From positions 1-12,329 of the forward strand of contig JAPHUJ010000067.1 of assembly GCA_026193735.1 (NCBI GenBank): a stretch of DNA of 12,329 nt. The letters are read 5' to 3'. Source of the DNA: Sulfurovum sp. GTDB taxonomy: Bacteria > Campylobacterota > Campylobacteria > Campylobacterales > Sulfurovaceae. The notes beneath the pieces are model-generated. The model was not told the DNA's origin and did no database searches. It worked only from the letters and a program-made list of their open reading frames with translations. Positions 1 to 6,610 of this stretch are shown one piece after another. How positions within the stretch are numbered: the first letter of the stretch is position 1; every line of letters starts with the position of its first letter. The position numbers were made by a program, and so were the translations under genes.

Positions 1-1
1 A

Positions 2-94
2 TCGTTCGATAGTTTGTTTAAAATCAAACTTGAGTGGGGTATGGTTATAGGCGTAGGTTTTAATGTGATTCATGAAGGAATTATAGCAAAATAA
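2..94 (+). CDS. C-terminal fragment of an upstream gene (unidentified)
   Basis: An open frame enters from the left edge and stops at TAA 92-94, giving about 30 residues ending GFNVIHEGIIAK. There is no stop before it inside the window, so it may be the end of a gene that starts outside. A hairpin at 151-195 lies about 57 bases after the stop and could be its terminator. Thirty codons are too few to identify a family, and chance openness cannot be excluded in such AT-rich DNA. Confidence 0.3.
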   Translation, partial: SFDSLFKIKLEWGMVIGVGFNVIHEGIIAK

Positions 95-150
95 TTATGT
101 AGCATGGGTATTTAAATAGATAATATATTAGGATCTTAGCCCAAATTAAG

Positions 151-195
151 AAAACATTATAAAATCCTCTATATTGGTATATTTTATAAGCTTTT
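151..195 (+). terminator. Putative terminator hairpin
   Basis: The arms TTATAAAAT (157-165) and ATTTTATAA (181-189) pair perfectly. After a 2x2 mismatch, AAAA (151-154) pairs with TTTT (192-195). The loop is 15 bases. Its position after the partial gene ending at 94 suits transcript termination, but the stem is almost entirely A-T and therefore weak. Confidence 0.35.
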
Positions 196-243
196 ATATT
201 CTCGGTCACTTATAAATAGTCTTTAAGCATCGTTACTGCGACA

Positions 244-274
244 AACGTTATAAAATATGTTAGATTATAAGGTT
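244..274. repeat. Hairpin repeat, copy 1 (flanks the 233-aa membrane gene)
   Basis: The arms AACGTTATAA (244-253) and TTATAAGGTT (265-274) pair at 9 of 10 positions around an 11-base loop. The element aligns base for base with 1129-1159: same arm length, same loop length, one difference in the arms and several in the loop. The two copies lie on either side of the gene at 400-1101. Confidence 0.5.
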
Positions 275-313
275 TTGAATAATTCATAAGAAATCTCTAC
301 ATCATAAACTTGA

Positions 314-319
314 TATAAT
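314..319 (+). promoter_or_regulatory. Possible -10 box upstream of the 233-aa membrane gene
   Basis: A perfect TATAAT lies 80 bases before the start at 400. No TTGACA-like box sits 17 bases upstream, which is common in Campylobacterota promoters. In this AT-rich stretch the match could be chance. Confidence 0.35.
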
Positions 320-399
320 ACATAAAGAAACCAATTAAGATGTAAAGTAAATGTATTAATCCATTTATATCATTCATTTAGAAATATCAGAAGGAAAGA

Positions 400-1101
400 A
401 TGAAAACAAAAAATAAAGTATTCAGAAGTGTTCTTGCCATTATATTAGGTTTGCTCATTAGTGTTTTTCTTCCACTAATTACCAACCAGTTGGTTCGTAC
501 TTTAGATGCATATCCAGAAGGGAGTCCTGAGTTAGCATTTATATATAGGTTAGCATATGTGGTAGTTGGTAGCTACATTGCTGCTATTTTAGCTCCTAAC
601 TCCCCTAAACGACACGCTATGATCATAGGAATTGCAATGTTATTACTATATGCTATTTCACTTGCAAGTGTTACTAGCAGCGCTTATTTTTTAGATTTTC
701 CTCGTTGGTACTTTTATGGTTTACTTATCTTGGTGATACCTAGTGCATTTCTTGGTGGGGCATTACATCATAGATTCCACGTCAAAGATAAGGAATACAT
801 ACAGACTAAAGCATCAAATACATATAGTGGACTACAAATAGTATTATTCATTGTACTTGCGATTGCTATTTGGTTTATTTTATATTCGATTATTATGACT
901 TTTGGAATTTATTCTGGACTTTGCTATTGGGAATTTATTCCGAGTTCAACATGTATCAAAGGAACTGCAATATTCTCTACAATCATTGATTTGATTATTA
1001 TTGTAATTATCTTCCTATATAAAAGAAAGCAACGTAACGATAAAGATGATCACAAATCTGATGAGGATGAATATAATGAAAAACTTCACTTTATGGAATA
1101 A
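400..1101 (+). CDS. Polytopic membrane protein of unknown function
   Basis: A 233-residue protein with about six hydrophobic segments, at roughly residues 8-28, 45-65, 73-95, 104-122, 142-168 and 188-207. The tail (about 208-233) is highly charged and rich in K, D and E, presumably cytoplasmic. The first half (VLAIILGLLISVFLPLI, then RLAYVVVGSYIAAILAP) recalls small four-helix membrane proteins seen in many bacterial genomes without a known role; that resemblance is from memory. The ATG at 400 follows AAGGAAAG at 391-398. The gene stands alone between two matching hairpin repeats and converges on the TauE-like gene. It contains many rarer codons such as ATA, AGT and AGA, so it may be an acquired single-gene insertion, but this is inference. 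Confidence 0.75.
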   Translation: MKTKNKVFRSVLAIILGLLISVFLPLITNQLVRTLDAYPEGSPELAFIYRLAYVVVGSYIAAILAPNSPKRHAMIIGIAMLLLYAISLASVTSSAYFLDFPRWYFYGLLILVIPSAFLGGALHHRFHVKDKEYIQTKASNTYSGLQIVLFIVLAIAIWFILYSIIMTFGIYSGLCYWEFIPSSTCIKGTAIFSTIIDLIIIVIIFLYKRKQRNDKDDHKSDEDEYNEKLHFME

Positions 1102-1128
1102 ACTAATAAGAATAATTCCATCTTCCAT

Positions 1129-1159
1129 AACCTTATAAAATATATAATATTATAAGGTT
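1129..1159. terminator. Hairpin between convergent genes (repeat copy 2), possible bidirectional terminator
   Basis: Perfect 10-base arms AACCTTATAA (1129-1138) and TTATAAGGTT (1150-1159) flank an 11-base loop, followed by a short T run. It lies 28 bases past the membrane-protein stop and 60 bases past the stop of the minus-strand gene that ends at 1219, so it could end both transcripts. It is nearly the same element as 244-274. Confidence 0.55.
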
Positions 1160-1218
1160 TTCATGTGTATTTTTATGGAGATGATAAGCATATTAAATGA
1201 AGTAAATAAAAGATTGTG

Positions 1219-2004
1219 TCATCCACATTTTCCAGGTGCACATTTCATACCGTTAAATTGTCCAGTCAGTGTTTCATCCATGTTTTCTTCATGCATTTTG
1301 TCCATTCTTTCTTTCATCATTTGGGGATGTGCTATGAAATTGTAGCCTTTATGAAGTGTGATTCCACCATAGAGTATGACAAGTAAGGCGGCCAGTTTCA
1401 TCATAGTGCCCCGGAGTGAGCCTTTTTGTAAGAATTTTGTGAGGAAACCCAAAAAGAAAAGTGCAGGGATAGTGGCCAATCCAAAGGTTGCCATCACCAA
1501 AGCACCGGCAAATGGGTCTGCCGTACTTGCCGCAAAAATAGCAAAAGAGTACACAAGTCCACAAGGAATGATACCATTGAGCACCCCTAAAAGATAAAAA
1601 CTTAAATAAGATTGATTTGCCATGAGTTTTTTAAAGCTGTTTTGATACCAGGTATACTTGGAAATTGACCACTCTGCAGAATTTAGAAATTTGATATTTC
1701 CAATAAGAGAAAGACCTGCAAGTATCATGAGTATACCCGTACTAACAAAGAGTAACCCTTTGGTAGTAGGGGTAAAGGCGACTACTTGTCCTACAAAACC
1801 AAATATGCCGCCTAAAATAGTATAAGTTGTAACACGACCAAAGTTGTAGGCCAAGTGTGCAGATGTTTGCTGGAGATAAGTTGATTCCTGATCTATTTTT
1901 GTAGAAGAGTATGCGACGACTATTCCCCCACACATACCGATGCAATGTCCAACACTGCCTAAAAAAGCCGTTGTTAAGATGATAATGAAATCAATATTGC
2001 CCAT
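1219..2004 (-). CDS. TauE/SafE-like (UreH/DsbD_2-type) membrane protein with metal-ligand tail
   Basis: A 261-residue polytopic inner-membrane protein of the sulfite exporter TauE/SafE-like group that also resembles the DsbD transmembrane core (COG2836 type). The hallmark N-terminal motif GHCIGMCGG is at residues 19-27 (C21, C25), and the second-half motif NGIIPCGLVY at 143-152 (C148). About six hydrophobic segments are visible. Members of this group are linked to copper handling, cytochrome oxidase maturation or thiol transfer; the exact substrate is not settled by sequence. The unusual part is the C-terminus from about 226: HPQMM, ERMDKMHEENMDE, then MKCAPGKCG, rich in Met, His and Cys and plausibly a copper(I)-binding tail. 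The start has an AGAGG-type site upstream (minus strand). It is divergent from the TerB-like gene. Confidence 0.85.
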   Translation of the reverse strand: MGNIDFIIILTTAFLGSVGHCIGMCGGIVVAYSSTKIDQESTYLQQTSAHLAYNFGRVTTYTILGGIFGFVGQVVAFTPTTKGLLFVSTGILMILAGLSLIGNIKFLNSAEWSISKYTWYQNSFKKLMANQSYLSFYLLGVLNGIIPCGLVYSFAIFAASTADPFAGALVMATFGLATIPALFFLGFLTKFLQKGSLRGTMMKLAALLVILYGGITLHKGYNFIAHPQMMKERMDKMHEENMDETLTGQFNGMKCAPGKCG

Positions 2005-2052
2005 TTATCCAGCCTCTTTTATAAATAATATCAAACTATAGTATTATTTTGT

Positions 2053-2058
2053 TAAAAT
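2053..2058 (+). promoter_or_regulatory. Possible -10 box for the TerB/acylphosphatase unit
   Basis: TAAAAT (within TTGTTAAAAT) lies just before the TerB-like gene, in the 50-90 base gap that separates it from the divergent TauE-like gene. If used, transcription would begin near 2065, which would favour the later start codon at 2081. There is no clear -35 box. Confidence 0.3.
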
Positions 2059-2068
2059 AGTGTTAATA

Positions 2069-2524
2069 ATGTATGAGGATATGATTTTGTTTAAAAGTGT
2101 AAAACGTATTATGATGAAAATGTTTAGAGAGCTGTTAGTGTACCACCATAGTTCTTTAGAATACAGGGCAAAAATTTTGACACTGATGATTTCATCAAAT
2201 GGTGAAATATGTGAATGTGAAAAACAAAAACTTAAGGAGATAGCGCATAGTATCTATGGTAATGATCGAGAGAGAGCAGAACTTCTTATAGATACCATCT
2301 ATGAGTATCATGATAAAATCATTACCCAAAATGGTCTTGATTTTGAACACCTTGTTCAGTTGGTTGCTAGAGAGACTAAGGAAGTTCCCCGTTTTGTAGA
2401 AAAAATAGATATTGGGCTTCTTGTGCAACTGCATGAATGTATGGACGATGAAGAAGATATACTTTTTCAAAAACGTATTATAGAGTTCCTTCAAGGTCTT
2501 AAGGATGAATATGGAGTGGTATAA
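2069..2524 (+). CDS. TerB-like (tellurite-resistance domain) family protein
   Basis: A helical soluble protein of about 151 residues. The segment LTLMISSNGEICECEKQKLKEIA (given here only by its key points: Asn-Gly, then paired Glu about 3-7 residues later) followed by IYGNDRERAELL is the helix-acidic turn-helix pattern typical of TerB-like domains, which bind metal through acidic residues. No signal peptide is present. The biochemical role of these proteins is unknown, and the family link is by motif only. The start is uncertain: GTG 2060, ATG 2069 and ATG 2081 are all in frame. A GAGG lies at 2075-2078, but only 2 bases before 2081. The 3' end overlaps the acylphosphatase start by 14 bases, so the two are translationally coupled. 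Confidence 0.65.
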   Translation: MYEDMILFKSVKRIMMKMFRELLVYHHSSLEYRAKILTLMISSNGEICECEKQKLKEIAHSIYGNDRERAELLIDTIYEYHDKIITQNGLDFEHLVQLVARETKEVPRFVEKIDIGLLVQLHECMDDEEDILFQKRIIEFLQGLKDEYGVV

Positions 2525-2786
2525 ATTCATCATCTTAGGAAAAGTGCAGGGTGTCTTTTATCGTAAGTCTGTTTCTCAGGCTATGATGAAGAAGCAATAT
2601 AAAGGGTATATACAAAATTTGAGCGATGGTACAGTAGAAGTAGTTGCAGAAATATTTGATGATGATTTTGATACTTTTATGCATATACTTAAGGAGGGAT
2701 CTCCATTGAGCAGTGTAGAAGACATTAAATATGAGATCATCTCTGATGCAGAATTTACAACTGATGGTTTTGAAATTCGATATTAG
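2511..2786 (+). CDS. acyP: Acylphosphatase
   Basis: A small cytosolic enzyme of 91 residues that hydrolyses acylphosphates such as acetyl- or carbamoyl-phosphate. The family signatures are present: GKVQGVFYRKS near the N-terminus, matching the phosphate-binding loop with its catalytic Arg, and GYIQNLSDGTVEVVAE, matching the second motif with the catalytic Asn. The length fits the family norm of about 90. ATG 2511 is chosen over ATG 2505 because AAGGA at 2501-2505 then has a 5-base spacing. The gene overlaps the end of the TerB-like gene, and is followed 9 bases later by the Cys-rich gene, so the three form one operon. A GVFYRK variant replaces the more usual GVGFR, which is seen in other members. 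Confidence 0.9.
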   Translation: MEWYKFIILGKVQGVFYRKSVSQAMMKKQYKGYIQNLSDGTVEVVAEIFDDDFDTFMHILKEGSPLSSVEDIKYEIISDAEFTTDGFEIRY

Positions 2787-2795
2787 GAGTGTGAA

Positions 2796-2996
2796 ATGAG
2801 CAGTGGTTGGGGTTGTCAGTATATGGGTACACATGGTGATGATAAGGAATGGTGTTTAAAACTCCATCATCACTGTGAACCGGGATGTAAAGGATGTATC
2901 ATTGCAGGACAAGTAGAATTCTCTACACCCAATGTAAGTGAAGAACAGGAGAAAAAAGTCAAGAAACGCAGTGACAATCCTCTGAGCGAGAAGTAG
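2796..2996 (+). CDS. Small Cys/His-rich putative metal-binding protein
   Basis: A 66-residue protein with five cysteines in the first half (C7, C20, C27, C31, C34) and a histidine cluster (H13, H24-H26), arranged as GWGCQYM, EWCLKLHHHC, EPGCKGC. This spacing suggests a zinc or iron-sulfur site, though no known domain is certain. Similar small WGCQY...GCKGC proteins occur as conserved hypotheticals in Campylobacterota, from memory. The second half is a charged, probably disordered tail. AGGAG at 2785-2789 overlaps the acylphosphatase stop and gives a good start at 2796. The stop codon TAG abuts the reverse stop of msrA with no bases between. Confidence 0.75.
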   Translation: MSSGWGCQYMGTHGDDKEWCLKLHHHCEPGCKGCIIAGQVEFSTPNVSEEQEKKVKKRSDNPLSEK

Positions 2997-3524
2997 CTAT
3001 GCCATCTCTTTTCCAAACTTCGCTTTTAGTTTCGCTAACTTTGGGGGAATAACTGCCATGCAGTAACCCTGCATAGCGTTTTGACGGTAATAGTCTTGAT
3101 GGTAGGCTTCCGCTTTATAATAACTGTCCAAAGGTTCTATGACCGTAACAATAGGGTCTTTGTAATCTGCTTGTGCCGCTTCCATAGCAGCCTCTGCCGC
3201 CTCTTTGGTTTCTTCATCTGTGTAGAGTATAGTTGAACGGTACTGTGTTCCTCTGTCTGCACCTTGGGCATTGAGTGTGGTAGGGTTATGCACTGCAAAG
3301 AAAATGTCCAATAGAGTGTCAGAAGTGATGATACTGTCATCGTAAGTGATCTTGATGACCTCTGCATATCCCGTGTCTCCTGTACAGATGTCTCTATAAG
3401 TTGGGTTGGGAGTATGCCCATTTGCATAACCACTCTCAACATCACTTACTCCTTTAAGTAATTCAAATACTGCTTCAGTACACCAAAAACATCCACCACC
3501 GAGTATGAGTTCTTGTTTTGCCAT
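2997..3524 (-). CDS. msrA: Peptide methionine sulfoxide reductase MsrA
   Basis: A 175-residue enzyme that reduces the S-epimer of methionine sulfoxide in proteins, using thioredoxin as electron donor. The signature GGGCFWCTEAVF gives the catalytic Cys12, with Cys15 next to it. The conserved GYANG (32-36), HNPTT (79-83), DRGTQYRS (90-97) and YHQDYY (141-146) segments are present, and C155 near the end is a likely resolving cysteine. No signal peptide is visible, so it is cytoplasmic. An AGGA-containing site lies just upstream on the minus strand. It is divergent from trxC, its likely reductant, across an 89-base gap, and converges end to end with the Cys-rich gene. Confidence 0.97.
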   Translation of the reverse strand: MAKQELILGGGCFWCTEAVFELLKGVSDVESGYANGHTPNPTYRDICTGDTGYAEVIKITYDDSIITSDTLLDIFFAVHNPTTLNAQGADRGTQYRSTILYTDEETKEAAEAAMEAAQADYKDPIVTVIEPLDSYYKAEAYHQDYYRQNAMQGYCMAVIPPKLAKLKAKFGKEMA

Positions 3525-3563
3525 TTTATATATCCTATTTATTTATGTTGTATTTACTTTATT

Positions 3564-3572
3564 TGCTATAAT
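3564..3572 (+). promoter_or_regulatory. Extended -10 promoter of the trxC operon
   Basis: TG-C-TATAAT (TG at 3564-3565, TATAAT 3567-3572) is a perfect extended -10 box 42 bases before trxC. There is no good -35. The reverse complement ATAATA/TATTAT overlaps it, so msrA on the other strand might use the same site, though that is speculative. Confidence 0.6.
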
Positions 3573-3613
3573 ACCTAAGAAATTAAAAACTAATCTAAAT
3601 ATGGAGTTATTTT

Positions 3614-4042
3614 ATGAATGTAAATGTTGTATGTCCGCATTGCCTCAAAGTAAATCGCATACCTAAAAAAGAATCTTATGCCAAAGCGAACTGCGGTCAC
3701 TGTAAGAATTCTTTACTTAAGAGTCATCCTGTCTCTGTTGATGCAGATAAACTGGGCACTTTTTTAGCTAATTCTGACATACCTGTGGTTGTAGACTTCT
3801 GGGCACCATGGTGTGGTCCCTGTCGTCAAATGGCTCCCGCTTTTGAAGAAGCTGCTTTAGCGATGCCACTTCAAGCGCAATTTGTGAAAGTAAACACAGA
3901 GGAACAGCAAGCATTGGGCGGGCAGTATGGTATACAGAGCATTCCTACACTTATCGTATTTAAAAATGGTAAGGAAGTGGATAGATTGAGCGGAGCGGTG
4001 AGTGCTGGTAGACTGCAAAGCTGGGTTAAGCAGTCTCTGTAG
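3614..4042 (+). CDS. trxC: Thioredoxin 2 (TrxC) with N-terminal zinc finger
   Basis: A 142-residue cytoplasmic thiol-disulfide oxidoreductase. Residues 7-30 hold two CxxC pairs (CPHC 7-10, CGHC 27-30), the zinc-binding finger that distinguishes thioredoxin 2 from TrxA. The thioredoxin fold follows, with the active site WCGPC at 66-70 (C67, C70) and the cis-proline in SIPTLIVF. GGAG at 3603-3606 precedes the start. It heads an operon: its TAG stop is followed with no gap by the ATG of the response regulator, then the kinase and a cytochrome. Divergent msrA probably depends on it. Its position ahead of a two-component system suggests that thiol status and signalling are linked here, which is inference. 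Confidence 0.95.
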   Translation: MNVNVVCPHCLKVNRIPKKESYAKANCGHCKNSLLKSHPVSVDADKLGTFLANSDIPVVVDFWAPWCGPCRQMAPAFEEAALAMPLQAQFVKVNTEEQQALGGQYGIQSIPTLIVFKNGKEVDRLSGAVSAGRLQSWVKQSL

Positions 4043-4714
4043 ATGAGTAAAATATTATTATTGGAAGATGATGCCAACCTTAATGAAACGATTAAAGAGT
4101 TTCTGGAAGATAAAGGTTATGATGTAGTAAGTGTCTATGATGGATATGAAGCACAGGAGAAACTCTATGAGAGTAAGTATGATTTACTTCTTTTAGATGT
4201 AAACACACCTGGTATCAATGGTTTTGATCTTTTAAAAGAGGTGAGAGAACGTAACGTGGTAGCACCCGCTATTTTCATCACTTCTTTAGACTCGGTAGAT
4301 GACTTAGAGAAAGGTTTTGAGAGTGGTTGTGATGACTATATTCGTAAACCTTTTGCACTCAAAGAACTACATATACGTGTTGAAACATTGATTAAACGGG
4401 GATTTTATCATGAAGCTAAAGAGTTGATAGAAATTTCAAAAAATATTGCCTACGATATCAAAAATAATGAACTTATGATCGAGGGAAAAACAGTATCTTT
4501 GGGACATAAAGAGTCTATACTGCTAAAACTTTTTATGAAAAATGAGGGTGAGGTGATTGTGCATGAGCGCATTTATGAACATTTATGGGACTATGATGAA
4601 GAACCTAGCGATACAGCATTGCGTACCTACATTAAGAACCTTCGTAAAATCATAGGTAAGGAAAGAATTGTTAGTATCAAAAAACAAGGCTACAAGTTCA
4701 CTGCTGAAAAGTGA
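4043..4714 (+). CDS. OmpR/PhoB-type response regulator
   Basis: A 223-residue DNA-binding regulator. The receiver domain (about 1-120) has the acidic pair D9/D10, phospho-acceptor D52 in LLLLDVNTPG, T80 and K102 in the KPF motif. The C-terminal winged-helix domain (about 130-223) shows the typical HERIYEHLWDY, ALRTYIKNLRKII and GYKF signatures. It begins directly after the trxC stop with no strong ribosome site of its own, so translation is probably coupled to trxC. Its last 47 bases overlap the kinase gene. VNTPG instead of the usual MMPG after D52 is a mild variant. It probably acts with the next gene as a cognate pair; targets are unknown, but see the direct repeat at 6611-6629. Confidence 0.95.
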   Translation: MSKILLLEDDANLNETIKEFLEDKGYDVVSVYDGYEAQEKLYESKYDLLLLDVNTPGINGFDLLKEVRERNVVAPAIFITSLDSVDDLEKGFESGCDDYIRKPFALKELHIRVETLIKRGFYHEAKELIEISKNIAYDIKNNELMIEGKTVSLGHKESILLKLFMKNEGEVIVHERIYEHLWDYDEEPSDTALRTYIKNLRKIIGKERIVSIKKQGYKFTAEK

Positions 4715-5855
4715 GAAGAAATCTCTTTTTAGATTTTTAACACTTTATGTAGCTATGGTCATCTTTATGCTTACGCTGCTCTCACTGTTTTACTATCAAA
4801 GTCAGGAAAAACTGATGCTTTCTGATCAGCGTGCAATGCTGACTAAATATGCTTATATCCAAACCAAAAGACTTAAAGTATTACACCATTTTTTTGATGA
4901 GAGAACGGAGTATCCTCGTGATCCTCGTTTCAAATCTGCTATCTATGACCTCGAATATATGAAAATATTTTCATTATTGGAAGATGAAAATGTACGTTTT
5001 GATGAAGAAGTATATATTACCAATAAGCATATACATCTTGTAAAGAGTCTGGATGAGTTTTATTTGGGGACGAAGTATCTTATTATCGAAGTTAAAGATA
5101 GTGGCGCATGGAGAGGGGAGATATGGAAAAACATCATTGGTTATGGATTGTCTGCTTTTATCTTTTTTATGCTCTTTGGACTCTACCTTGCCAAATTATT
5201 TTTAAGGCCTATGCGTGATTCTATCGTATTACTGGATAGATTTATTAAAGATACTACCCATGAACTTAACACGCCGCTCTCTGCCATACTGGCGAATATA
5301 GAGATGATGGATACAGATGTCATGATAGAAAAAAATAAGGTTAAACTGGCACGTATCAATATCGCAGCCAAAACAGTTTCTGTACTCTACAAAGATTTAA
5401 TGTATCTTACTTTAGAACAAGAAACAGTGAATGAAGATGAAGAGATAGTAATTAAAGAACTTATTTATGATAGAGCGGAATATTTTTCTGTCTTGGCCCA
5501 GTCAAAACACTTAGAGTGTAATTTAGACTTGGAAGAGGCTAGTATCACCATGGATAGACGTAAATTTACAAGAGTGATAGATAATCTCATATCTAATGCT
5601 ATCAAATACAATAAACGATATGGTACCGTGGGTATAAAATTGAGAGAGAATATGTTGGTTATTTGGGATACCGGTATAGGTATGAATGAAGAAAAAATAC
5701 CTTTTATGTTTGATAGATATATGCGATTTAATGACAGTGAAGGTGGTTTTGGTGTTGGCTTGAGCATTGTGAAAAAAATATTAGATGAATATAGTATTTC
5801 TATAGAAGTGAAGTCAAAAGAAGGAGAAGGTACAAGTATGGTGTTGAGATGGTAA
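4668..5855 (+). CDS. Sensor histidine kinase (membrane, HisKA/HATPase_c)
   Basis: A 395-residue inner-membrane sensor. TM1 is at about 22-43, a small periplasmic sensing region at about 44-155, TM2 at about 156-176. The H-box FIKDTTHELNTP follows (H198), then the N-box DNLISNAIKYN (about 305-315), G1 DTGIGM (334-339) and G2 GGFGVGLSIV (359-368). No full HAMP domain separates TM2 from the H-box. The sensor region has no known fold I can name and no cysteine. TTG 4668 is chosen because AAGGA at 4658-4662 sits 5 bases upstream and the next in-frame ATG (4755) would cut into TM1. It overlaps the regulator by 47 bases and its stop overlaps the next start (ATGGTAA), so all are coupled. Confidence 0.93.
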   Translation: MLVSKNKATSSLLKSEKKSLFRFLTLYVAMVIFMLTLLSLFYYQSQEKLMLSDQRAMLTKYAYIQTKRLKVLHHFFDERTEYPRDPRFKSAIYDLEYMKIFSLLEDENVRFDEEVYITNKHIHLVKSLDEFYLGTKYLIIEVKDSGAWRGEIWKNIIGYGLSAFIFFMLFGLYLAKLFLRPMRDSIVLLDRFIKDTTHELNTPLSAILANIEMMDTDVMIEKNKVKLARINIAAKTVSVLYKDLMYLTLEQETVNEDEEIVIKELIYDRAEYFSVLAQSKHLECNLDLEEASITMDRRKFTRVIDNLISNAIKYNKRYGTVGIKLRENMLVIWDTGIGMNEEKIPFMFDRYMRFNDSEGGFGVGLSIVKKILDEYSISIEVKSKEGEGTSMVLRW

Positions 5856-6181
5856 AGCATATTATTTTGTCTTTAGTATTGATATCAGGGTTATTTGCAC
5901 AGGATGCTTATGAACGAAATTGCGTCGAGTGCCATAAAGAGTTACCCACCTCATTGCAGCGTATGTTCATGCGTTATCTTCTTGTTTACGGTGGCGAACA
6001 AAATGTAAAAGCAGGACTGAAACATTATTTAAAATATCCTTTAAAAGAAATTTCTGTAATGTCTGATCTATTCATTGACAGTTATGGTATTAAAAAGAAG
6101 ACTACCTTGAGTGATAGTGAGATTGATGAAGCTTTAGATATATATTGGGATAAGTTTAAGGTTTTTAATAAGTTGAAGTAG
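5849..6181 (+). CDS. Small periplasmic single-haem c-type cytochrome-like protein
   Basis: A 110-residue exported protein. Residues 1-17 form a short signal peptide (hydrophobic core then LFAQ), and CVECH at 25-29 is a single c-type haem site (C25, C28, H29). The rest is helical and charged, without an obvious distal Met in a classic c553 context. The gene overlaps the kinase stop by 7 bases, so it is made with the sensor kinase. A haem protein in a kinase operon could supply redox information to the sensor or be one of the system's outputs; both are inference. It is shorter on fold signatures than the c553 protein encoded at 7070-7366 and does not resemble it beyond the CxxCH. Confidence 0.75.
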   Translation: MVKHIILSLVLISGLFAQDAYERNCVECHKELPTSLQRMFMRYLLVYGGEQNVKAGLKHYLKYPLKEISVMSDLFIDSYGIKKKTTLSDSEIDEALDIYWDKFKVFNKLK

Positions 6182-6228
6182 TTACAATAACAGTGGATAA
6201 GGTTAAATTATAAAACAAAAGGAATTAG

Positions 6229-6552
6229 ATGAAAAAATTAATGACAGCGCTTGCACTTGTAGCGTTTACAATGGCTAGTACTCCTACTATTGCTTCAGCT
6301 AGCGTAGCAAAAGGACAAAAGGTTTTTAAAAAGAAGCTTCGTAAATACTGTGGCTTTTCAGGTGTAAGATTTGCAAGAACACATTCACAGGATGAATGGG
6401 AAGCGATCTATGATGATGGAGATTTTATAAAAGAAACAAAGAAAATTTGTCCTAGATTAGATGTAAAGAAAATTAAAAAATCATGGTGGGAACACCTTTA
6501 TGAATTTACCTATGAATATGGTGAAGGTGGTTCACACGTTCCACACTGTTAA
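6229..6552 (+). CDS. Secreted three-cysteine protein, haem-less cytochrome-like family, paralogue A
   Basis: A 107-residue protein with a signal peptide (about 1-25, ASAS). The mature part starts AKGQKVFKKKLRKYCG, which resembles the first helix of small cytochromes c, but no CxxCH follows. Three cysteines remain: C41, C74 and the C-terminal C107. The FARTHSQDEWEAI segment (about 48-60), the KKICP motif (72-76) and an aromatic LYEFTYEYG near the end are shared with the products of 6672-6986 and of the minus-strand gene at 7597-7920. AAAAGGA precedes the ATG. A TTATAA -10-like box lies at 6208-6213. It sits 47 bases after the kinase operon and ends at a good hairpin (6569-6595). Function is unknown; disulfide or metal binding is possible. 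Confidence 0.75.
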   Translation: MKKLMTALALVAFTMASTPTIASASVAKGQKVFKKKLRKYCGFSGVRFARTHSQDEWEAIYDDGDFIKETKKICPRLDVKKIKKSWWEHLYEFTYEYGEGGSHVPHC

Positions 6553-6568
6553 CTTCAATGTAACTTCT

Positions 6569-6595
6569 TGAAGCAGTTTTTGACATTCTGCTTCA
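6569..6595 (+). terminator. Terminator after paralogue A
   Basis: A perfect 8-base stem, TGAAGCAG (6569-6576) with CTGCTTCA (6588-6595), encloses an 11-base loop and is followed by T-rich sequence (TATTTCTTCTT). It lies 16 bases after the paralogue A stop and before the promoter of paralogue B. Confidence 0.7.
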
Positions 6596-6610
6596 TATTT
6601 CTTCTTACAC

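Larger units (their letters stand above)
95..399. other. AT-rich intergenic region with two hairpins and a possible promoter
   Basis: No coding frame is convincing here. It holds a hairpin at 151-195, a second imperfect hairpin at 244-274 that is nearly repeated at 1129-1159, and a TATAAT box at 314-319. The rest is unstructured AT-rich sequence. Confidence 0.5.

Noticed and set aside
1163..1345. 60-codon plus-strand frame in the 3' part of the TauE-like gene
   Set aside because: It lies mostly antisense to a well-supported gene, has no family signature and no convincing ribosome site.
5465..5860. 131-codon minus-strand frame inside the histidine kinase
   Set aside because: It is antisense to the ATPase domain, which has intact N, G1 and G2 boxes; the antisense translation shows no recognisable domain.
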